Below, one piece after another: positions 1-6,603 of a stretch of 12,388 nt of DNA. A program made the position numbers and the translations under genes. Origin of the DNA: Haplosporangium gracile (lineage: Eukaryota > Mortierellomycota > Mortierellomycetes > Mortierellales > Mortierellaceae); NCBI GenBank assembly GCA_015499985.1, contig JAAAUF010000848.1:1-12388 (forward strand), written 5' to 3'. Under the pieces are notes generated by a model. The model did not search any database, was not told the origin of the DNA, and was given only the letters and a program-made list of their open reading frames with translations. The first letter of the stretch is position 1; the number at the start of each line of letters is the position of its first letter.

Positions 1-629
1 TTATTTTTTTTTTTTTTTTTTGTGCGCCATCTTGTTTGTAGTACCTTTTCTTTTTTTTTCTTTTCTTTGTAGCATACTCCTTCTTACTTTTATCATTTAT
101 TTATTTTTTATAAAAACAAGATAACACATAACTTTTGCATTGAACTTGTTTATGTTGCTTGAATGACTGAAAGACATGTTAGATGAACTATGTTGTCCAC
201 TCAAAAGAAACGCGTTTTTAGGATGGCCTCATGCCTTCTTCTACATACAACACAACAGGAGAAACTTCCTCTTTCTACTTGACTCTTCGCTCTTTCTTTC
301 TCTTCTTTCCTCGCAATACTTGAAGCGTAAAGGGAAGGTAAAAAAATAAATATCACGGTTGGGCGACAGTTAAACCCGTCTGTTTTCTTACCAGATACGA
401 TTGAAAAGAATCAAATAACAAATTCTTTAATCTTCCTTCTTTCTCTTTAAGACAAAACCATCAGTAACAACTGCAGACTGATGCGTCTTTATTTCGGTCT
501 TTACTTGGTCCAAAGCGCGAGATCAACAAGAAGAATGTAAAAAAAAAAAAGAAGAAAACGTATGGAAAAGCATCACCAAGAAGGACAAAAAGAGTCATTA
601 CCATTGAGACGTCTATCTCTCCAAGAGAG
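1..629. other. Intergenic, A/T-homopolymer rich, no gene recognised
   Basis: No ORF of note, RNA gene or mobile element is visible here. The window opens on a T run of about 20, and there is an A run near 540-552. A short minus-strand open stretch near 217-285 ends in TAA, but it is too short and isolated to call an exon. Confidence 0.6.
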
Positions 630-635
630 AAAAAA
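630..635 (-). terminator. Pol III terminator (T6) of tRNA-Ala
   Basis: Read on the minus strand this is six T residues, 24 nt beyond the discriminator base of the tRNA-Ala gene. A run of four or more T is the normal RNA polymerase III stop signal in fungi. A small hairpin (639-656) lies between the tRNA body and this T run. Confidence 0.75.
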
Positions 636-638
636 CGC

Positions 639-656
639 TACCTGAAGTATCAGGTA
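639..656 (-). repeat. Perfect 7-bp hairpin in the tRNA-Ala 3' trailer
   Basis: Positions 639-645 (TACCTGA) are the exact reverse complement of 650-656, with a 4-nt loop. The hairpin starts three bases past the discriminator base of tRNA-Ala and ends three bases before the T6 terminator, so it should form in the primary transcript's trailer. The pairing is read directly from the sequence; an effect on 3'-end processing is inference. Confidence 0.7.
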
Positions 657-659
657 ATT

Positions 660-732
660 TGGAGAACCTGGGCATCGATCCCAGTGCCTCTCGCATGCTA
701 AGCGAGCGCTCTACCATTTGAGCTAGATCCCC
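660..732 (-). tRNA. tRNA-Ala (anticodon AGC)
   Basis: The minus strand folds as an intronless 73-nt tRNA, counting the discriminator A at 660. The 7-bp acceptor stem carries the G3:U70 wobble pair (730/663), the classic alanine identity element, and one U-U mismatch at its sixth pair. The anticodon loop reads TTAGCAT, giving AGC. The T stem (668-672 with 680-684) is perfect, around the loop ATCGATG, which also occurs in other eukaryotic tRNA-Ala(AGC) genes. CCA is not encoded, as expected in eukaryotes. It diverges from the tRNA-Pro gene 158 bp away. Confidence 0.96.
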
Positions 733-890
733 TTTTGCAAGTCATATTTGATTCGCTGAGATAACAAATTTACTATACATCTATATTACAGTAGCTGAAT
801 TTTATAAGATAGCAGTCATGTGACCAGAACAGCTTACTTATTGTTTTAGAATATATATATTAAACAAGAAATGTACTCAACAAGCTGATT

Positions 891-962
891 GGCCGGATGG
901 TTTAGTGGTATAATTCTCGCTTAGGGTGCGAGAGGTCCCGGGTTCAATTCCCGGTTCGGCCC
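891..962 (+). tRNA. tRNA-Pro (anticodon AGG)
   Basis: This is an intronless 72-nt tRNA. The acceptor stem 891-897 pairs with 955-961 (one G-U), and the discriminator is C at 962, the usual base for eukaryotic tRNA-Pro. The anticodon loop TTAGGGT gives AGG. The D arm (GGTTTAGTGGTA) and T arm (GGTTCAATTCC core) contain normal A and B box promoters. CCA is not encoded. A T4 run follows within five bases. Confidence 0.96.
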
Positions 963-966
963 ATTC

Positions 967-975
967 TTTTGTTTT
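967..975 (+). terminator. Pol III terminator of tRNA-Pro (TTTT-G-TTTT)
   Basis: Two T4 runs separated by one G begin five bases after the tRNA-Pro discriminator base, giving a tight main stop plus a back-up stop for RNA polymerase III. Confidence 0.75.
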
Positions 976-1100
976 GCTGCTTAGGACTATACCTTGTCAG
1001 TGTAGCCTACAGTAGCCCTATCATCGTTCCATAGACAACGCGCACATCTGGCTGCACTTTTTTTTTCCCCCTTGATAGTATCCCTTCTTCTACTTTCCTC

Positions 1101-1260
1101 TTTCGTTGTCATTTTCTATTCTGATGTACCTTTATTTTCTCTTTTTCGTCGAATATTTACTGTTCATGATGTTCCTTTTCCTTTTTCCTTTCACTTGTTC
1201 TTTGTTGTTATCTTCGTGCGTGATGTCCCTTTTGTTTTCCTTTCTCTCTTTCGTTGTCAT
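1101..1260 (+). repeat. Degenerate tandem repeat in pyrimidine-rich DNA
   Basis: The motif GATGTnCCTTT recurs at 1123, 1168 and 1222, spaced 45 and 54 bases apart. The 12-mer TTTCGTTGTCAT occurs exactly at 1101 and again at 1249. The whole plus strand from about 1060 to 1710 is strongly C/T biased. An ORF covers the stretch (1072-1560), but its translation is hydrophobic low complexity that follows from the base bias, so I do not call it coding. Confidence 0.5.
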
Positions 1261-1723
1261 GCTTCAACGCCTATTCCTTTCAAAGTTGATACTGTTGACA
1301 GTGGAAAAATGAATATTTGTTATCGTTTGGGTGTCTCTTCTGTCTCAATGTGCCCTCTATTCCTGCCCAATTGTAGTGATGTCTTTCTGATTTGTTTTCT
1401 CTTTGCTGCATGGCAACTTGATTTGCTTCGTTTTCTTTCTAATATTATGCTTTCTATCGGATCCCTTACTACTCATACAAGCGTGCGAGAAAAAAAAACA
1501 AGAAAAAAAAAACACTCACACTTACACTTGTATTCAACAACAGAACATATATATATATAGCTGTACAATACCTCCTATTTTCCTTCTCTGTCGAAATCTC
1601 TAGTCCCCGGTCCCTCTCTGCTGTTATTGTACATTCATACCCATATCCATAGCCGCTCTTTCTCAGTTACTACTCGCACTCTATATCCATAGTTCTCTCT
1701 CTCTTAAGTATACGTTGTCCTCT

Positions 1724-2023
1724 ATGAAGATTATTTCCGTCGCTGTTGTGGGAATTGTCTAGGTTGCACCTTTCCCTGAGTTTGCTAAGCGCGACGCGGC
1801 CGATATTATAGGCAAGGTTAACAAGCTTTTACTTGACATTACTAGGGACCCCACGGCCAGGGATTTCAATGTTCACAAGCCCATTAGCGACGGCCTTCTC
1901 AGTGTCGTTGTGAGCGACAACAATGTCCGGGCACCCACGAACATCAATGTTGTGATGTTCATAGTGTCAATGTTGCATCAAAATTTGCGATCTAACTTTT
2001 TTTTTTTATCAAGTAACAAGTAA
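1724..2023 (+). pseudogene. Broken ORF resembling a small secreted protein
   Basis: From the ATG at 1724 the frame runs 100 codons to TAA at 2021-2023, interrupted once by TAG at 1760-1762 (codon 13). Before the TAG the peptide is MKIISVAVVGIV, like the start of a signal peptide. After it come VAPFPEFAKRD, with a signal-cleavage-like Ala-Pro and a Kex2-like Lys-Arg, and then an amphipathic stretch (IIGKVNKLLLDI). The last ~20 codons, including a Phe run encoded by T11, look like non-coding read-through. The simplest reading is a decayed gene for a small secreted protein. Alternatives are that the TAG is the acceptor AG of an intron and the coding exon starts at 1763, or that the ORF is chance. 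No family is recognised. Confidence 0.42.
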
Positions 2024-2590
2024 TTTTTTCTTAAAAATGAAATCAGCTTCAATTCTTCCAGGTGCTTAAGTGCTCAAGTTTGATTCTCTCGTAAAATTAT
2101 TGGAGAGGTGCCTGCCCAAATCTACTGCACTCGTTCCCATAGGTCTTTCATGGTCCCTGGCGCCTCTAGGTACCGATCCAGCTTGCGTTTGATGTACGTT
2201 CAGACGTGTTTTTGTCAAAGTTTTACTCTGTCATACTGAAACCTGAGCAACGCCACCAACTTTCTAGATCCTTCAAGCGCCATTAATCATTGCGAGAAAA
2301 CCAAAACTCTCAAAGCATCCCAAGAATACAGGTGGAGAGGGCGTCATATCCCACAAGAACGCGTGTTTCTAATGAAAGGGGGAAAAAAAAAAAAAAGAAA
2401 AAAAAAAGTAACAAACGTCGCCTACTTCCCTGAATCGTCCATCTCAACCTTGAAGACCTCTTCGGTCCGCCATCTGCTTCTTTTTACTTTTTTTTTCTGT
2501 CTCTCCCTTTTCCCCTATCTCTTCAGCCATTTTCGCTTTCGTGCTCTTATCTCACCTCATGTTCCATTTGCGTGCTCAAGAAAAAAATGA
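2024..2590. other. Intergenic, no gene recognised
   Basis: The stretch contains a purine block (A14-G-A10 near 2383-2407) and a pyrimidine-rich segment near 2470-2530. A short minus-strand open stretch near 2430-2470 ends in TAG, but without neighbouring exons it is not supported as coding. The right end is 3' flank of the Yip1-family gene. Confidence 0.5.
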
Positions 2591-2596
2591 TTTATT
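2591..2596 (-). terminator. AATAAA polyadenylation signal of the Yip1-family gene
   Basis: The minus strand reads AATAAA 36 bases after the TAA stop of the Yip1-domain gene, a canonical position for a eukaryotic poly(A) signal. Confidence 0.55.
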
Positions 2597-2631
2597 TGCA
2601 TCAAATGACAAAAGCAGAGAAAGCAGAGGTC

Positions 2632-4584
2632 TTAAAACTTGGGAGCCTCAGGAGTAGGAGGAGTAGGAGCAGTAGGAGGAGCCGCGGGCGCAGCATTGTA
2701 CGCAAAAAACTTGTACTTCAGAATCAACGCCAAAACACCATGGAAGACAATCACAAGAATCAAAATAATCTTTGCAATCTGCGCCTCGGCTCTCTGCAGA
2801 ACCGGGTACATGTTCCTGATCAAAAATACTCCCGAGACACCGGCGCCAATACCCAAGAGGATCCATCGAGCCAGCTCAATAGGGATCACAGACAGGACCG
2901 ACACAGGGATCCAGATCGTAAGCGCATATCCGTAAAGGGCAAACATCTCAAGAAGATCAGGTTGGCACCCGAAATACTTTGTGGCGGCCCAGACGAGGAG
3001 GGGGATCAAAAAGGCATAAGTGTAGATGGTGCCAAAGGCAAATGTCATCTGGAAGATGTTGTACTGGTATGTTGTCTCGTTGATGTAAGCGTTGATCGAG
3101 TCCACAATCGAAGATGTCACAAACAGTACGAAAATCACCGTCGTCGCAATCCAGAACGGCCCTGCAAGATTTGTATGAAGCAAAAGAGGAGTTGGGTGTC
3201 AGTACTTCCAGATCGTCTCCCTTCATTGCTCCTGGTTCTAACAAGGTGAAGGTTGAGGAGATCTCTTACCGTAGAGATCAGGGCTTCCACCCATGACCTC
3301 CAAAAAGTTGTCCTTGGGAATCACGCTTGCAAATAAGCGCTCCATGACCTATTTTGGACAAACAAGATTGTCAAAAAGTTAGCACCCTTATATGTGCTCA
3401 AGTACGACGATCAAACCTCGATTTGAAAAGAGCAAGCCCTGATCCAGTTCCTGCTCCAGGCTCGTTTTTATATAGCTCCATGCGTACCTGGTTGGTGTCG
3501 ACATCAAAGAACTTTGAGTAGTATGCGATTGACCAGATGGGGCTCTTTGCTGCTTGCTCCTGCTGGGCTGTGGGACGAGGGGGTTCAAAGATACTCGCTG
3601 AGCCGAATCCTATATATTCAATAATCAGTTATGCGGGTGTTGGTTGACCTGCGATGTAATAGATAGATCCTTTCCTGTAAGCAGTTGAGTTCAGTGTTCG
3701 AACACGAACCTGTGGACCGAGGTTGTGGTGTGCTTGCAGAGGACATGTTTCCTGCAGGTGGGTTTGTCGTCGTGTTCGATGACGAAAAATCTAGTGCGAT
3801 ACGCAAACAATTGTAGACATCAAGGCTGAGTAAGGTTTTGAAGAAGAAAAAAATGCCAAGGAATGCGAAATAAGGGGCTCCCAGCCCAATCCTTTTTTTT
3901 TTTTTTTTTTTCAAGGATCCTCGAGTTTCGTTCTTTCGATATGTCTGGTTCGACTTTTTAAGTAGAGTGCGTCGTAGGCGTCTATGGTTATCCATGATAT
4001 TAGCAAGCGTTGTGTAAGAAGTGCAGCAGTCCGTCCGTTCCAAAACGATCCATTCAAATGATCCTCTTGTATCCTGTTGCCTGTCGAGTCCTCCTTTCTA
4101 AGTGTGAAAGGTACGCCTTTCCTGTACTGGATACTGGGATTAAAGAGTGATCAACTGGTGTACAGGGTGGCCAGAGAATGGGTTGCATGTCCTCTGGGGG
4201 TAGCATAAGTGCAGTTGCTGTTATCAATTGCTCCTTGTCCCGTCAAGTCTTGTATCCCGAAGATGTTGTTGTTGTTGTACAGTTGTGTCACGAAAAGGAA
4301 GACCTGGAGAGAACACGTACTCTGAAACTGCAGCTCCGTGGCATTGTTGAGCTATTAGGGGAATAGCAAAAACCATTGAGAGAAAGGACGAGAGAGGTCG
4401 AGGGAAGTGTTAGTAGAAAGTTCACTTCTGTCGACTGGTGTGTAATGACATCTCCCGCGACAAGAGGGGTTTGTGGAATGGTGGCTGTGTGTGTGTGTCC
4501 GTGAAGGTTGCCATGAGGAGTTGTAGTAGTAAGAAGGCTTACCTCGTCGTCGTCGATCTCGATAGCCCTGTATGCGTTGCTCAT
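2632..4584 (-). CDS. Yip1-domain Golgi membrane protein, YIPF1/2-like (6 exons)
   Basis: Proposed exons, in order of translation: 4543-4584, 4321-4333 (13-nt microexon), 3710-3751, 3488-3609, 3270-3348, 2632-3161. They sum to 828 nt and give 275 aa plus TAA with consistent phase. The last three exons are secure: they join to give YYSKFFDVDTNQV (62-74) and PDLYGPFWI (96-104), hallmarks of YIPF1/YIPF2 proteins. Five hydrophobic segments follow (about 102-122, 139-161, 172-192, 195-215, 229-249), then a Pro/Ala-rich tail. Yip1-family proteins are Golgi/ER multispanning proteins that associate with Rab GTPases and act in vesicle traffic. Donors are GTAAGC, GTACGT, GTTCGT (weak), GTACGC and GTAAGA; all acceptors are AG. 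The 5' model is less certain: exon 1 gives MSNAYRAIEIDDDE and the microexon LQFQ, fitting the acidic then Q-F-Q start I recall from fungal members. If these exons are wrong, translation could start at the ATG at 3746 (255 aa). Confidence 0.85.
3893..3911. repeat. T19 homopolymer inside a proposed long intron
   Basis: Nineteen consecutive T residues on the plus strand lie within the proposed 569-nt intron (3752-4320) of the Yip1-family gene. On the transcript strand this is an A19 tract, so it is not a polypyrimidine tract. It lies well away from both splice sites. Confidence 0.8.
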
Positions 4585-5056
4585 GGCAGGTAACGAGGGG
4601 TATGTGTGTGTGTAGGATTGGTATGTGTGAAAGAGAGAGAAGTTGCTGATGAAGAGATGAGCGAGAGATGAGAAGTGAAGAGAAGAGAAGAGAAGAGAAG
4701 AGAAGAGAAGAGAGGGTGATGATGAGCAGCAGAGAAAAGAAAAGAAAGAGATGCAATAAAAGGGTTCGCTAATAATATCTTATGAGTATGAGAGTTGGAC
4801 TGCCTCCTTGCGGATCAAATCTGAACTTTGTATGTCTGTGTGTGGCCTGCCTGCTCGGTCCCTGCTTGCCCTTCTCTGCCTTTTTCTGTATGCCTGTGTC
4901 TCTGACCTCTTTCTCTGCCACCGCCACCTTCTCTTTTCTCCTCTGACATAAACGCAAAGTGACGTCTGTCCGCTCAAATTCGCACATAAAAAGAAAGAGA
5001 TTCACACTTCCTTCTTTATTACCCTCTTCCCTTCATACATTCATTCCAAATTCACA
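4585..5056. promoter_or_regulatory. Shared divergent promoter region
   Basis: These 472 bases separate the proposed ATG of the Yip1-family gene (minus) from the ATG of the Ap4A phosphorylase gene (plus), so both promoters must lie here. An A/T-rich TATA-like ATAAAAA is at 4986-4992, about 65 nt upstream of the phosphorylase ATG, followed by a C/T-rich leader. The phosphorylase start has A at -3 (cacaATG). The half nearest the Yip1-family gene is very purine-rich on the plus strand and holds the AGAAG microsatellite. No specific factor site is recognised. Confidence 0.55.
4678..4712. repeat. AGAAG pentanucleotide microsatellite
   Basis: Six perfect tandem AGAAG units (4681-4710) with partial flanking units. 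On the transcribed strand of the Yip1-family gene this is a CTTCT tract, 94-135 nt upstream of its proposed ATG, so it is probably in the core promoter or 5' leader. Such tracts vary in length between strains. Confidence 0.85.
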
Positions 5057-6401
5057 ATGACAACATACCTCAACGACCTCTACGCAAAGCTCGAAGCAGC
5101 CTACGACGCAGCCCTCCTCTCTGGGAGCCTCATCTTCACCGCCTCAGAAACTCAAACCACCACCGAGACAGAATACAACATCAAGGTAACTTCCTCCCCC
5201 TATTTCTTCTTCACCCCCTTAGCACACATATCCGCGTTTCTTGCTCGCATTCACCTAATTGACCTGTCTTTCTTTCTTTCTTTCTTTGACAAATGCCATA
5301 GTGCGAGGTATGCTATGCGCCAGCATTAGCATTGAAGCCACAGGGGATCGCACCAGTGGTTGAGTCAAAGACCCACGAAAAGATTGAACGTGTCAACCCC
5401 TTCCTCCCTCACGACCCGGCTCTCTTCGTTGCGAACGCCTCGGAGCACCACAAGATCCTCCTCAACAAGTATTGTATCGTTCCCCACCACTTCCTTATTG
5501 TCACCAAAGGTAAGCAACTCTCAGTTGATCGGACACATGAAAAGAAGTCGCGTGTTATGGTGTATCTCTGGAATAACGCGTTGCTAATTATTCATTCCGT
5601 CTGCGTGCATACACAAACTACCAATCGAAAAAAAAAGACTTCCACCCACAGACACAGCCTCTGTCGCCAGAAGACCTCCTCACCGCTTGGAATGCCCTCC
5701 AAGCTCTCAAGAACTCCCACCCGGACGCAATCGCATTCTACAACTGTGGAGCCCGCTCAGGTGCCAGTCAGCCCCACAAACACCTCCAAGTCCTCCCCAT
5801 TACCCGCCCCACACCCATCACCAACCTCGTCCGGGAAGTCATTCAGCGTCGTCCTGGTCGTAAAGAAACTCGTCCCGGCGATCATTTTACAGTTCCGTTT
5901 CCTTGTATCCATCATGCGGTTTTATTGCAGGACCCGGAAAATACCCCTGGCAAGGACGCGGAGGATATCTTGGTCGAGGCGTATATTAAGCTGATGGATA
6001 GTATGCTCATGTCCATACGAGAGTATGCTGAGCAGGAACATCTGTCGGAGGAAGAAAAGGATCTTGTCATGGCTGGAGGGCGTGCCAGTGGACTTGCCTA
6101 TAACTGGATTTTGACCAGGGAGTTTATGATGATGGTCCCTCGTCGTCAGGAATCTACCAACCTGACCAAGGACGGAATCGTAATGAACATCAATTCTTTG
6201 GGATATGCGGGTATGGTGTTGGCAAAAACACCCAAGGAACTGGAGCTGGCTAAACAGAGGGGTGTGCTCGAGCTTGTTGCCGAGACCGGATTTATGTTTG
6301 GCAAGGATGGTGAAGGTCGGTCGGCGGAGGAGGAGGCTCAGAAGAAGAAGGAGCAGGAGATTCTCGAAAAGCAGATGGGAAGCACTTTTTCTAGCCTTTA
6401 G
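5057..6401 (+). CDS. APA2: Ap4A phosphorylase (diadenosine tetraphosphate phosphorylase), 3 exons
   Basis: Exons 5057-5185, 5302-5509 and 5638-6401 join to 1101 nt, giving 366 aa plus TAG. The introns are 116 nt (GTAACT...ATAG) and 128 nt (GTAAGC...AAAG). The second acceptor was chosen because only the AG at 5636-5637 keeps frame and gives the VTKDFHPQTQPLSPEDLL junction. Recognisable segments are NPFLPHDPALFV, the VPHHFLIVTK strand, and FYNCGARSGASQPHKHLQV, whose H159-x-H161-x-Q163 is the HIT-superfamily active site. APA1/APA2 enzymes split Ap4A with phosphate into ATP and ADP and have a covalent AMP-His intermediate; they control dinucleoside polyphosphate levels. Yeast homologues are about 320 aa. 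The extra length here includes a charged Glu/Lys-rich C-terminal tail (about 335-366). The first intron carries a TTTC repeat in its polypyrimidine tract. Choosing APA1 or APA2 as the name is arbitrary. Confidence 0.93.
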
Positions 6402-6603
6402 ACTGTCCGTAATTTTTGTTATAATTGTATTTATTCTGGGAAATGAACAAAGCAAGAACAATAGAGAGGACATGTACAGGTGGTGTATTGCCAAAGAAAG
6501 GAGATTCATTATGCGTTATGGTGACATCAAAACAGAGGCTGAAAAAATAGAAAAAAAAACAATGACAAAGGAGAAAAGACGCGGAAATACTCACAATTTT
6601 CCA

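Noticed and set aside
1072..1560. 162-codon plus-strand ORF, hydrophobic, possibly a membrane protein
   Set aside because: Composition follows from C/T-rich DNA (Phe, Leu, Ser, Val runs) and degenerate repeats; no family signature and the end runs into A-rich sequence encoding Lys runs.
2430..2470. Minus-strand EVFKVEMDDSGK followed by a stop, as a terminal exon
   Set aside because: Too short, lies beyond the poly(A) signal of the Yip1-family gene, and has no upstream partner.
2572..3249. 225-codon plus-strand ORF opposite the Yip1-family gene
   Set aside because: Antisense shadow of the secure last exon; Arg/Ser/His-rich composition typical of reverse-strand translation.
4288..4584. 98-codon frame running on from MSNAYRAIEIDDDE
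   Set aside because: Read-through of the proposed intron 1 after a GTAAGC donor; Thr/His-rich text comes from a TG/CA dinucleotide repeat.
5922..6509. 195-codon minus-strand ORF opposite the Ap4A phosphorylase
   Set aside because: Overlaps the conserved third exon of the phosphorylase on the other strand; no independent support.
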